Assembly: GCA_964531675.1 (NCBI GenBank)
Contig: CAZHFW010000004.1
Location: 62,001-126,000, forward strand
Direction: 5' to 3'
Source of the DNA: CAZHFW01 sp964531675
GTDB lineage: Bacteria; Planctomycetota; Phycisphaerae; Phycisphaerales; UBA1924
Length of the DNA: 64,000 bases
Under the pieces are notes generated by a model. The model saw only the letters and a program-made list of their open reading frames with translations, was not told the DNA's origin and made no database searches. Shown in pieces: positions 33,438 to 42,174 of the stretch; the stretch's first letter is position 1; each line of letters opens with the position of its first letter. The translations under genes and the position numbers were made by a program.

Positions 33438-34673
33438 TCAGTACGCGAAGTTTGCCAGGGGATCGGTGGAGCCAAGCCCGCCGCCGGTGTTTCCGGCGAC
33501 CGCACCAGCGGAGGCGGCGCTCAGGATGGTGCCCCAGGCGTTGCCGGCCACGCCCGAGAAGTTGGTGGAGTTGCCCGAGGCGGTGTTGCGGACGATGAAG
33601 TTCCCCGCGGTGTCGGCGCGGATGCCGATGTCGTTGGAGCTCACGTTGTTGCCTTCGGCGCGGGCATCCGCTCCAGCGAGCTTGATCCCCGCGCCAATGT
33701 TCGCCCCGACGCCGTTGGATGAGCAGGTGTTCCCGGTGACCAGGCAGCGGGATCCCACGATGATGCCGTCAAGCGCGTTGGCCGAGGCGGTGGAGTTGGA
33801 GATCACGCCGCGGTCGACGAGCTTGAAGCCGTAGACGCCGTTCTCGGATGCGAGGCAGTTGGCAACCACCGAGTCGGTGCCAAGCGCGAAGCCTGAGCCG
33901 GTGGACTTGCGGGCGGTGCATCCGTTGAGGTTGGCGGCGACATCGCTGTAGAACCCGGTCCCGCAATCCGTGGCGGCGCAGTTCGTCAGGCTGGACGCGG
34001 ACCAGATGTAGAACCCATAGCCCGCGGAGGACTTGACGTTGCAGTTGATCAGCGTGGCGCCGGCGACCGAGAAGCCCGTGTCGCCTGTGGTGACCACGGT
34101 GCAGTCGCGGAGCGTCGATCCGGGCCCGGCGGAGAACGCGACGGTGTCTCCATCGATGACGGTGCAGCGTTCGATCATCGCCCCCGATCCGACGGTGAGC
34201 GAAGACTCGGAGCAGTCGAACAGCGTGACGTCCTGGATGCGGGCGCCGTGGGACGCCGAGGTGAGGGAGATCCCGTTGGATCCGCCGTTGGCGACGACGC
34301 CGTTCTTGATCGTGACTCCGGCGCGTCCGGCGTCGGTTCCGATGCAGGCCAGACCCGAAGAGATACCGGAAACCGTGAACCCGTTGAGATCGAGGGTGAC
34401 GTGGGGCGACTGGATCAGGATCGTGACCTTCTCCGCGGCGCCCGCGACGTTCCCCGTGAGGTAGTAGCTTCCGGGCGAACTGATGCGGTAGACGCACTCA
34501 GAGTTGCCGGGCGTGTTGGTCTGGTTGATCGCGATGCGGGGCTCGGTCTCGGCGATGGTCTTGCCTGTGGGGACGATCGGTCCCAGAGGCGGGTCGATCG
34601 GGCCCGCAAGAGCGGGGAGCGCCAGGAGCGAGAGCACAGCGAGCGAAGCAGCTTTGCGGTTGAGACGATGCAT
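33438..34673 (-). CDS. Right-handed beta-helix protein (GPLDPP family, copy 1)
   Basis: A 411-residue exported protein. After a signal peptide (about 1-23) it has the family head GPIDPPLGPIVPT, EPRIAINQTNTPG and YRISSPGSYYLTGN. The rest is a right-handed parallel beta-helix of about 22-residue coils (typical coil: GSTLRDCTVVTTGDTGF), with Cys and Asn at regular stack positions. This is the pectate-lyase-like or Disaggregatase-like (NosD) fold, but no lyase active site is evident. The protein ends with DPLANFAY, the family tail. It has no dockerin. AAGGA precedes the ATG. Together with three paralogues it surrounds lpdA. Role unknown; carbohydrate binding is plausible. Confidence 0.8.
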   Translation of the reverse strand: MHRLNRKAASLAVLSLLALPALAGPIDPPLGPIVPTGKTIAETEPRIAINQTNTPGNSECVYRISSPGSYYLTGNVAGAAEKVTILIQSPHVTLDLNGFTVSGISSGLACIGTDAGRAGVTIKNGVVANGGSNGISLTSASHGARIQDVTLFDCSESSLTVGSGAMIERCTVIDGDTVAFSAGPGSTLRDCTVVTTGDTGFSVAGATLINCNVKSSAGYGFYIWSASSLTNCAATDCGTGFYSDVAANLNGCTARKSTGSGFALGTDSVVANCLASENGVYGFKLVDRGVISNSTASANALDGIIVGSRCLVTGNTCSSNGVGANIGAGIKLAGADARAEGNNVSSNDIGIRADTAGNFIVRNTASGNSTNFSGVAGNAWGTILSAASAGAVAGNTGGGLGSTDPLANFAY

Positions 34674-34705
34674 GGGTGTGGTCCTTCGGATGTCGATGGT
34701 GATGG

Positions 34706-35797
34706 TCAGTAGACGAAGTTGGCCGCTTCGTCGGTGGTGCCCGCGGTGCCGCCGGAACTGCCGTTGATCGCAGCAGAAAGCGCCATGGTGACGATGGATC
34801 CGACGCGGTTATTGGCGACGATGTTGAAGGCAGCGACGCTGGCCTCCGCGCAGGTGTTCTTGATCACCAGGTTGTTGGTGCCGTCGACCTTGAATCCGGT
34901 CGTGCCCTGGGTGACGTGGTTGTCGGAGATGAGGTTGCGGGAGCCGGTCGCGTGGATGCCGATCGCGCCGCCGCGAACCGTGTTTTCAAGGATCCGGCAG
35001 TAGCTGCCGAAGGAAAGGTGCTCGACGATGTTGGTGAAGAAGGTGCAGCCCTGCACGGTGCAGCCCCAGGCGACGCGGACGCCGATGTTCTTGTTGCTGG
35101 AGACGGTGCAGTCCAGGATCGCCGAGGCATCGGAGGTGCTGATCCCGTCGTCGTTGTTGGAGCCCGCGGAGCAGTTGCGGATCGTGGACTGGTTGTTGGC
35201 GTTGATGCCGTCCGTGCCGTTGCGGTCGGCCACACAGTTCTCGACGAGGCAGCGGGAGGACGCGTCGATGCCGATGTCCGCGTTGTTGTACGCGGTGCAT
35301 CCGACGACGTGGTAATCATCGCCCACGTCGATGCCAACGCCATTCTCCGTCGCGACGATGTCTCGGACAACGCCGCCGTAGCTCAGGCCGAGGTCGACGC
35401 CGGTGTCCGAGCATCCCGTGACCGTTCCGTTGCGGACCACCAGGCCCCAGATCGAGCCCGAGGATCGGACGCCGACCACGCCCGAGGCGCTTCCCTCGAT
35501 CGTGAAGCCCGAGAGATCGATCGTAACGTTGCTCGTCAGCACCTGAATACCGACGGTGTACGGAGCATCGATCGAGAGGTTTTCGGTGAGGTAGTACGAG
35601 CCGGGCTGCGAGATGCGGTACAGGGCGGTGCCCTGGCCCGGCGTGTTGGTCTGGTTGATCGGAATCCTGGGCTCAACCTCCTTGAGCGTGCGGAGGGTGG
35701 GCGTGATCGGTCCGGTGGGAGGATCCAGGGGGCCCGCGCTGGCGTGGGCGCAGCACATCAAGGCCGCGAGAATGGCGGTGATCTTTCGGTTCAGCAT
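34706..35797 (-). CDS. Right-handed beta-helix protein (GPLDPP family, copy 2)
   Basis: A 363-residue paralogue of copy 1, 32 bases upstream of it on the same strand and probably cotranscribed. Signal peptide about 1-21 (ILAALMCCAHASA), head GPLDPPTGPITPT, EPRIPINQTNTPG and YRISQPGSYYLTEN, then parallel beta-helix coils (for example SRCLVENCVADRNGTDGI) and the tail TDEAANFVY. Asn and Ser/Thr ladders are visible. It has no dockerin and no catalytic motif. AAGGAG precedes the ATG. Tail similarity with copy 1 (ANFxY) sets these two apart from the plus-strand pair, whose tails read FANxQ. Confidence 0.8.
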   Translation of the reverse strand: MLNRKITAILAALMCCAHASAGPLDPPTGPITPTLRTLKEVEPRIPINQTNTPGQGTALYRISQPGSYYLTENLSIDAPYTVGIQVLTSNVTIDLSGFTIEGSASGVVGVRSSGSIWGLVVRNGTVTGCSDTGVDLGLSYGGVVRDIVATENGVGIDVGDDYHVVGCTAYNNADIGIDASSRCLVENCVADRNGTDGINANNQSTIRNCSAGSNNDDGISTSDASAILDCTVSSNKNIGVRVAWGCTVQGCTFFTNIVEHLSFGSYCRILENTVRGGAIGIHATGSRNLISDNHVTQGTTGFKVDGTNNLVIKNTCAEASVAAFNIVANNRVGSIVTMALSAAINGSSGGTAGTTDEAANFVY

Positions 35798-35878
35798 GTT
35801 GTTCTCCTTGCCCGACTGATGCGACGCAGAGCAAGCAGACGGCTAGTGAAACACCGTGGAAGTTGCGGGGTGCTGCGC

Positions 35879-35913
35879 AAAAACACAGACGCCCCTCCGG
35901 AGAGGGGCGTCTG
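35879..35913 (-). terminator. Rho-independent terminator after lpdA
   Basis: Perfect 12-base-pair stem CAGACGCCCCTC (35886-35897), loop CGGA, GAGGGGCGTCTG (35902-35913). On the minus strand it is followed by TGTGTTTTTGCG, giving a five-T run. It lies about 70 bases beyond the lpdA stop. Confidence 0.85.
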
Positions 35914-35981
35914 GAACTCAGACAAGCCTCGCAGTCTGTCGGGTCGGAATCCCGGCCCGAGGTTGAGCCTGTGGTCAAGAC

Positions 35982-37523
35982 TCAGGCGTTGATCACGCGG
36001 CCTTCGGAGGCCAGGGCCGCCTCGTGGATGCTCTCGTGCATGGTCGGGTGCGCGTGCACGGTGACGATGAGCTCTTCGCTGGTCGCCTCGAGGCGGCGCG
36101 CCAGGGTCAGCTCGGAGATGAGCTCGGTCGCCTGATCGCCCAGGATGTGGGCGCCCAGGATCTCGCCGCGGGGAAGGCCACGGATGATCTTGACCAGACC
36201 GACGGTGTTGTTGGTGGCGATCGCCTTGCCCAGGGCCGAGAGGGGGAAGGTGCCGACCTGATAGTCGGTGCCCTTCTTGAGCCCCTTGGCGATCAGGGCG
36301 CGCTCGGTGTATCCGACCGACGCGACCTGCGGGTGGCAGTAGGTGCAGCCCGGGATGACGGTGTAGTCGATCGGGATCGGCTCGTGGTGAAGCTTCTTGG
36401 CCTTCCACGCGATGCGTTCGACGCAGATGATGGCTTCCTCGCCCGCGACGTGGGCCAGCCAGGGCGGGCCGATGACGTCGCCGATGGCGTAGATGCCCGG
36501 GAGGTTGGTCTTGTAGTCGATCGCGCGGGGCTCGGGCTTGCTCGCGTCGTAGTCGGTCTTGATGTGGTCCTTGAAGGTCTCAAGGCCCAGGGACGGGTCG
36601 AAGAGCCCATCGAAACGGCCCTTGACGCCGACCGCCAGCAGGACCTTGTCGGCCTCGAGCACCTGCTTCTGCGACTCGTCGGGCTTGCCGTCCTTGAGGG
36701 GGGCGACATGCACCTTCACGCCGGTCGCGGTCTTCTCGACGTTGGTCGTGGTGGTGGAGGTCAGGATCTTCATCCCGAGCTTCTTGTAGTGCTTCTCGAG
36801 GGCCGCGGAGACATCGTCATCCTCGACGGGGACGATGCGGGGCATCATCTCGACGATGGTGACCTCGGTGCCGAAGGAGTGGTAGAAGTAGCCGAACTCC
36901 ATGCCGATCGCGCCGGCGCCGATGACGATGAGCTTCTTGGGCTGCTCCTTGTTGTACATGGCCTCGCGGGCGCCCCAGATCTTGTCGCCATCGAACTTGG
37001 CGAAGGGCAGATCACGGGCGACCGACCCGGTCGCGACGATGACGTGGGTCGCGGTGATGGTCTCGCGGGCCTTGCCGACGGTGACCGGGGAGTGCGTGAT
37101 GGTGTCCTGGACCGTGGCGTCGGCGATCTCGATCTTGCAAGGCTGGCCGTTCTTGGCGGCCGCGACGATCTTGGCGTTGCCCTTGATGAACTCGATCTTG
37201 TTCTTCTTCATCAGGTACTCGACGCCCTTGTTGAGCTTCGAGGCCACGTCGCGGGAGCGGGTGATGACCTTGTTCCAGTCGAAGGAGACCTTGCCCTCGA
37301 TCTTCAGGCCATAAAGGTCCGAATCGTGGTTGATCTTCTCGAGCAGCTCGGCGTTGGAGAGCAGCGCCTTGGAGGGGATGCAGCCCCAGTTGAGGCACAC
37401 GCCGCCGAGCTTGTCGCGTTCGATGACCGCGGTCTTGAAGCCGAGCTGTGCGGCGCGGATGGCGCCGACGTACCCGCCGGGACCGCCGCCGATGACCACT
37501 ACGTCGAAGTGCCGATCTGCCAC
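35982..37523 (-). CDS. lpdA: Dihydrolipoyl dehydrogenase (E3)
   Basis: FAD-dependent E3 subunit that reoxidises lipoamide in pyruvate and 2-oxoglutarate dehydrogenase and the glycine-cleavage system. With the start at GTG 37523 the protein has 513 residues and begins MADRHFDVVVIGGGPGGY (FAD motif). The redox pair is Cys43/Cys48 in GGVCLNWGCIPSK, the NAD motif is VIGAGAIGMEFGYF, and the dimer-interface catalytic His is in VHAHPTMHESI. A GTG nine bases upstream (37532) is an alternative, but AAAGGTG is well spaced only for 37523. No E1, E2 or lipoyl genes are nearby, which is unusual. It sits between two pairs of beta-helix genes. Confidence 0.95.
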   Translation of the reverse strand: MADRHFDVVVIGGGPGGYVGAIRAAQLGFKTAVIERDKLGGVCLNWGCIPSKALLSNAELLEKINHDSDLYGLKIEGKVSFDWNKVITRSRDVASKLNKGVEYLMKKNKIEFIKGNAKIVAAAKNGQPCKIEIADATVQDTITHSPVTVGKARETITATHVIVATGSVARDLPFAKFDGDKIWGAREAMYNKEQPKKLIVIGAGAIGMEFGYFYHSFGTEVTIVEMMPRIVPVEDDDVSAALEKHYKKLGMKILTSTTTTNVEKTATGVKVHVAPLKDGKPDESQKQVLEADKVLLAVGVKGRFDGLFDPSLGLETFKDHIKTDYDASKPEPRAIDYKTNLPGIYAIGDVIGPPWLAHVAGEEAIICVERIAWKAKKLHHEPIPIDYTVIPGCTYCHPQVASVGYTERALIAKGLKKGTDYQVGTFPLSALGKAIATNNTVGLVKIIRGLPRGEILGAHILGDQATELISELTLARRLEATSEELIVTVHAHPTMHESIHEAALASEGRVINA

Positions 37524-37769
37524 AGGGAGCACCTTTCTTTGTCGGGCCCGGGGGCCCGGGTGTGAGCGCGTGTCTGCCCCGTTACCGGTCCTCGGTGCGG
37601 GGGGAGATGACTATAGGAAATGGCCCGCCTCGGAGATGGGGGGGCGGTTTGTGGGCCCCGTCATGCAGGATCGCTGGGTGCTTGCCACGTCGCTCTTGAC
37701 CGGACCCTCGGGGATCGGCCAGACTGCACCGCCCCCTCCAAGGGGGATCCAGAAGGGGAAGGGGAGAGG

Positions 37770-38915
37770 ATGATCCGCAGAAGTACGAATCGGTCGTGGC
37801 TGGCAGCCTGCGCGCTGCTGGTCGCGGGTGCAGCAGGGTTGGCCCAGGCGGGCCCGCTCGACCCACCTCTGGGGCCGATCACATCCACCAATAAACCGAT
37901 CGGCGAGATCGAGCCCCGCAAGGCGATCAACAGCACCAACACCCCGGGCGACACCAACAGCGTGTACCGCATCACCGCGGGCGGCTCGTACTACCTCACA
38001 GAGAATCTTGCCGGCGTCTCAGGAAAGCACGGGATCGAGATCGCCACCGGCGCGCCGGTCACCATCGACCTCAACGGCTTCACCCTGAACGGCGTGGCGG
38101 GTTCCCTGAAGGGCATCGGCGGGGACGGGGGCGTCACGCCGATCGTGACGGTCCGCAACGGAACGGTTACGGGCTTTGGAAGCCAAGGTGTCGAGGCGGT
38201 CATCGCTCAGGACCTGCGCGTGCTCCAGAACGGCGGCATCGGCATCCTGCTGACCGACCAGGGGATCGTGTCGGACTGTGTCGTCCGCGGTAACGGCAAC
38301 ATTCTGGGATCCGCAGGCATCCAGACCGCCGCCAGCTGCATCGTCCGCAACTGCACGGTTCAGTCCAATGGAGGCGCCTCTGGCGGCGGGGGGATCGTCG
38401 TCGCGGAGAACTGCCGCGTCGAAGCGTGCATCGTGGTCTCCAATGGCAATCTCTCCAACTCCGGGCTCGCCTGGGGCATCTACGCGGGCTTCGACAGCAT
38501 CGTCGAGCGCTGCCGAGTGAACGCCAACGGCACCACGACCAACCCGAACAACAGCGGGGGGGTGATCGCGTCTGCCGGCGCCGAAGTCCGCGACAATCAG
38601 CTGTACCTCAATCGAAATGTCGGCGTCAGCTCATGGGGCGAGGCCAAGATCAGCAATAACAAGATCCAGGGCTCGGGTCCGACCACGGGGTTTGGCATCC
38701 TGCTGCAGGCGAGCAGTGCGGTGGTCGAGAACAACTTCATCGCATCCTACGGCACCGGGATCCGGACCATTGCCGGCGTGACCGGCTGCACGATTGTCCG
38801 GAACACCGTGCGGGGATCGGCCACGCCGTATGACATTGTCGGCTCCAACGACCTGGGGCCCATCGGCACCGCCGCGAGCGCGACCAGCCCATTCGCAAAC
38901 ACGCAGACGCCTTGA
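37770..38915 (+). CDS. Right-handed beta-helix protein (GPLDPP family, copy 3)
   Basis: A 381-residue exported member of the same family as copies 1 and 2. Signal peptide about 1-26 (WLAACALLVAGAAGLAQA), head GPLDPPLGPITST, EPRKAINSTNTPG and YRITAGGSYYLTEN, beta-helix coils such as CIVRNCTVQSNGGASGGG, and tail NDLGPIGTAASATSPFAN. The tail and coil sequence are closest to copy 4, its downstream neighbour, so these two are the most recent duplicates. GGGGAGAGG precedes the ATG. The gene is divergent from lpdA across a 246-base gap, in which TATAGT (37615-37610, minus) is a possible lpdA -10. No dockerin. Confidence 0.8.
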   Translation: MIRRSTNRSWLAACALLVAGAAGLAQAGPLDPPLGPITSTNKPIGEIEPRKAINSTNTPGDTNSVYRITAGGSYYLTENLAGVSGKHGIEIATGAPVTIDLNGFTLNGVAGSLKGIGGDGGVTPIVTVRNGTVTGFGSQGVEAVIAQDLRVLQNGGIGILLTDQGIVSDCVVRGNGNILGSAGIQTAASCIVRNCTVQSNGGASGGGGIVVAENCRVEACIVVSNGNLSNSGLAWGIYAGFDSIVERCRVNANGTTTNPNNSGGVIASAGAEVRDNQLYLNRNVGVSSWGEAKISNNKIQGSGPTTGFGILLQASSAVVENNFIASYGTGIRTIAGVTGCTIVRNTVRGSATPYDIVGSNDLGPIGTAASATSPFANTQTP

Positions 38916-39100
38916 TCGCCCCGGCACTGAACTGCCAAGTGACGGAATCCAACCCAACACGACGCGCCCCAACACGAAGTAGCTCAACACCAATCAACCC
39001 ACCCGCGACAGTTCGAAGCATGAGCGTGCATCGCCCCGCCGGAACCAGCCCATCCCCTGATTCAAGTTCCACGAACGGGAATAAGCCCCGGGAGACCGAG

Positions 39101-40228
39101 ATGAAGAGCCTGCGTCCTGGATTGCTTGTGAAGCAGTTGGTCGGAATCGCCGGCCTGTTGGCAGCGGCGTCCGCGGCCCTGGCCGGTCCGCTCGATCCCC
39201 CCACGGGTCCGATCGCGCCAACCCCCGGCCCAGAGCCCCGCATCGCGATCAACCAGACCAACACGCCCGGCGACGCCAACTCGATCTTCCGGATCACCCA
39301 GCCCGGGTCGTACTACCTCACGGGCAACGTCTCCGGGGCTTCCGGGTTCCACGGGATCGAGGTCGCTTCGACTGTGGGCTTGGTGACGATTGATCTGAAT
39401 GGATTCGCCCTCTTGGGCGTCTCCGGATCGCTCGACGGCATCAACAACGAAGTCGGCGCGATGATCACGGTGCGCAACGGGACCGCCAGTACCTGGGGCG
39501 GCAATGGCGTCGAGGGAACCCGGATCGAGGACGTGCGGGCCATCGGCAATGGCGGTTCGGGCATCAGCTGCCTTGATCGCGCGATCGTCACGAGGTGTGT
39601 CGTCAGCAGCAACGGCGCGGCTCAGAACCGATTCGGTCTGTTGGTGGGCTCGAACTCCATCGTCTCGGACTGCGTCGTCACGCAGAACGGCGGCGCCTCG
39701 ACGGGAGGAGGAATCTCCACATCCGCGACCAGTCGCGTCGAGGGCTGCATTGTCACCAGCAACGGCAACTCCGCCGTGTCGGGCAACGGGTGGGGCATCA
39801 GCGTCGGCTCCGACTCCACTGTGGTGGATTGTCGGCTTACCAGCAACGGCAGAACAGATCTTGCAAACAGCGGCGGTATCAACGCCGGGGTTGGCAGCGA
39901 GATTCGCAGCTGCATGCTCTATGACAACTCCGGCGTTGGCATCCAGTTGACCGGAGAAGGTGTCATCATCGGCAATAAGGTGCAGGGAGTGAACGATGTC
40001 CCGGTCGGCATCCGGATACCCGCCAATGGCTTCCTCTCGCGCGTCGAGGACAACCACGTCATGGATTGCGTCGCCGGGATCCGTGTGCTGGGCACGAATA
40101 ACACGCTGATCCGCAACACCTGCCGGAGCAACGCGACCAACTTTGACATCGCGCCGGGCAACGACGTCGGCCCGATCGGGACCGCTGCGACTGCCCTGGC
40201 CCCCTTCGCGAACATCCAGGGGCCATAA
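39101..40228 (+). CDS. Right-handed beta-helix protein (GPLDPP family, copy 4)
   Basis: A 375-residue exported paralogue downstream of copy 3. Signal peptide about 1-29 (LVGIAGLLAAASAALA), head GPLDPPTGPIAPT, EPRIAINQTNTPG and FRITQPGSYYLTGN, beta-helix coils such as NSIVSDCVVTQNGGASTGG, and tail NDVGPIGTAATALAPFAN. The head is slightly shorter than in the other three. GGGAGACCGAG precedes ATG 39101; the frame opens upstream without a better start. The 185-base gap before it contains no gene. A terminator follows at 40254. Confidence 0.8.
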   Translation: MKSLRPGLLVKQLVGIAGLLAAASAALAGPLDPPTGPIAPTPGPEPRIAINQTNTPGDANSIFRITQPGSYYLTGNVSGASGFHGIEVASTVGLVTIDLNGFALLGVSGSLDGINNEVGAMITVRNGTASTWGGNGVEGTRIEDVRAIGNGGSGISCLDRAIVTRCVVSSNGAAQNRFGLLVGSNSIVSDCVVTQNGGASTGGGISTSATSRVEGCIVTSNGNSAVSGNGWGISVGSDSTVVDCRLTSNGRTDLANSGGINAGVGSEIRSCMLYDNSGVGIQLTGEGVIIGNKVQGVNDVPVGIRIPANGFLSRVEDNHVMDCVAGIRVLGTNNTLIRNTCRSNATNFDIAPGNDVGPIGTAATALAPFANIQGP

Positions 40229-40253
40229 GCCCTCCCGAACAATCCGCGTTCAG

Positions 40254-40279
40254 GCCGCTCCCCGAGGGGTGCGGATTTT
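40254..40279 (+). terminator. Rho-independent terminator after beta-helix copy 4
   Basis: Stem CCGCTCCCC (40254-40262) with GGGGTGCGG (40265-40273), one T-T mismatch and a minimal loop, then ATTTTC. It lies 26 bases after the stop. Confidence 0.6.
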
Positions 40280-40422
40280 CTTCGCTTCCCTGATGGGCGG
40301 AGCGGTGGTCTCTCGGATGCCTCCTGTCGGGTGTCCCTGGTCGCGGCGGAGAAACCGTGAGCCAGGGGCGTCTCCCGACGCGCGTGCACTGTGAACACGC
40401 GCCATCCAGATGGGAGGCTCGC

Positions 40423-41949
40423 ATGGCTTTCGGCAAGAAGACGCTCACCCTGTCCGCCTTGATCACCCTCGCGGGCGCCGCCTCGGGGCAGACGTACATC
40501 CCGTTCCTGGTCCCCACCGCGCCCGGACGCGACCACGATTCCAGCGTCGCCTGGGGCGTTGACAACAACGGATACGTCGTCGGCTATTCGTACAACTCCA
40601 ACTTCCTCAGCGGCGCGCCGCGCTCGACCCTGATCTACCACGAGGGTCTGGTGTGGGGAGGAGGCCTGCTCGCCGATTGCTTCCCTGCGGGAGGAAGCGG
40701 GTACTTCGGCGTCAGCCCTGGCGGCGTGATCGCAGGCTCCGCCAGCGCCGAGTGCTCGGGAAGCAGTCGTGCGATGAAGAGTCACGTGACCACCCCAGCC
40801 GCGGTGAGCTACGACCAGCCTCTCCCGGGAGGTGGGGATTGCGGCGCCAGCGACGCCAACGACGCCGGGATGCTCGCGGGCTGGACCAATCAGGTCCCAG
40901 GATGCGATGGCCCGCTGTGCACCGTCACCACGGCGCTCCCGGTCCTCTGGGACAACGGCACGATGAACCTGCTGCCTCTGGGCACCTATCAGGTCGCGCT
41001 CGCTTCGGGCGTGAACGCGTCGGGCGCGGTTTGTGGTTATGGCTTCACCGCCGATCCCCTGAGCTACGACCGCGTCAAGCCCCTCTTCTGGCCCTATGGA
41101 GCCCTGGCTCCGGTCACGCTTCCCACCGTCGGCGGCGCTTTCGGAAACGCGAGCAAGATCAGCGATGCGGGCGTCATCGTCGGCTGGTCGGAAACCGCCT
41201 TCGGCGCCCGGCACGCCACCAAGTGGGTCGGCGGGGTCGCGACGGATCTGGGCGCGCTCCCCGGACATGGCTACAGCACCGCAGCGGACATCAGCGCTGC
41301 GGGCATCGTGGGCTACTCGTCGGTGAGCTCGTTGAACCTCGGCGTTGCGACGCTGTTCACGCCCGCGGGGCCCATGAATCTCAACGGGCTGATGGTGGCC
41401 TCGGGCGGGATCTCGCTCGTCTCCGCCGAAGCCATCAACGACAACGGGTGGATCGCGTGCAATGGCACGTATGCCGGCAAGTCCCGCGGCGTGCTGCTCG
41501 TCCCCGCCAACCAGGCAGTGTTCATCCGTCAGTTCCGCACGCAGACCTGCATCGGTGGGTACATCGAGCTCGAGGCCGATGCTCCCGCGGGGAGCTCGCC
41601 CCAGTGGTTCTTCAATGGCGCGCCGATCAACGATGGACCCCAGCCCTCGGGCTCGTTCATCATCGGGTCGCACGACTTCGTGCTGAGCATCAACAACGCC
41701 ACGCTCGGTGACGAGGGTTCGTACACCTGCCGCGTGATCAACCCCGCGGGCGTCGCGACGAGCAAGCCCGCGACGTTCCGGGTCTGCATGGCGGATCGCA
41801 ACTGCGACGGGGCTGTGGACCTGGTCGACTTCTTCGAGTTCTTCAACGCTTGGGACCTGCAGACACAGGCTGCCGACGTGAACAAGGACAACGAGATCGA
41901 TCTGCGCGACTTCTTCGACTTCTTCAACGCGTTCGACACGTCCTGCTGA
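40423..41949 (+). CDS. HAF-repeat protein with Ig-like domain and GC-type dockerin
   Basis: A 508-residue exported protein. Signal peptide about 1-22 (LTLSALITLAGAASG). HAF-type repeats run to about 375: VAWGVDNNGYVVGYSYN, ALASGVNASGAVCGYGF, ASKISDAGVIVGWSE and DLGALPGHGYSTAADIS. An Ig-like domain follows at about 390-452, with the core pattern PQWFFNGAPI, LGDEGSYTCRVIN. The dockerin-like tail (455-508) has loops ADRNCDGAVDLVDFF and ADVNKDNEIDLRDFF and ends FDTSC; it lacks the internal Cys pair. ATG follows GGGAGG. Same architecture type as the 27144-28298 and 29827-31386 genes. Confidence 0.83.
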   Translation: MAFGKKTLTLSALITLAGAASGQTYIPFLVPTAPGRDHDSSVAWGVDNNGYVVGYSYNSNFLSGAPRSTLIYHEGLVWGGGLLADCFPAGGSGYFGVSPGGVIAGSASAECSGSSRAMKSHVTTPAAVSYDQPLPGGGDCGASDANDAGMLAGWTNQVPGCDGPLCTVTTALPVLWDNGTMNLLPLGTYQVALASGVNASGAVCGYGFTADPLSYDRVKPLFWPYGALAPVTLPTVGGAFGNASKISDAGVIVGWSETAFGARHATKWVGGVATDLGALPGHGYSTAADISAAGIVGYSSVSSLNLGVATLFTPAGPMNLNGLMVASGGISLVSAEAINDNGWIACNGTYAGKSRGVLLVPANQAVFIRQFRTQTCIGGYIELEADAPAGSSPQWFFNGAPINDGPQPSGSFIIGSHDFVLSINNATLGDEGSYTCRVINPAGVATSKPATFRVCMADRNCDGAVDLVDFFEFFNAWDLQTQAADVNKDNEIDLRDFFDFFNAFDTSC

Positions 41950-41972
41950 GTCAGGCTCCTTCGCCCAACCCC

Positions 41973-42011
41973 GCGGCGTCACCCGATCGGCCATCGATCT
42001 GGTGACGCCGC
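41973..42011 (+). terminator. Terminator-like inverted repeat
   Basis: Perfect 11-base-pair stem GCGGCGTCACC (41973-41983) with GGTGACGCCGC (42001-42011), then TGTCATTTCC. The T-tract is poor, so it may be a structural stop or need Rho. It lies 24 bases after the stop of the HAF/Ig gene. Confidence 0.5.
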
Positions 42012-42174
42012 TGTCATTTCCGCGGCCCTCATCCCCTCTTTCTGGCGGCCCACGCGGCGCCGGGGCGGCTCTCCCCCGGGGAGTTGTGGGCTTTCACGCA
42101 ACTTGCTTCCGGGAATTGCGTACAACGACGACGCGGCAACCGCGATGATGGTTGCGGTCTTGGAGGGCGCGAAC

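Noticed and set aside
33438..40228. Pectate lyases or other polysaccharide lyases
   Set aside because: The fold is right-handed beta-helix, but no catalytic Asp/Arg cluster typical of lyases could be recognised; called by fold only.
39919..41994. 691-residue minus-strand open frame
   Set aside because: Antisense to a beta-helix gene and the HAF/Ig/dockerin gene, both with signal peptides and family motifs.
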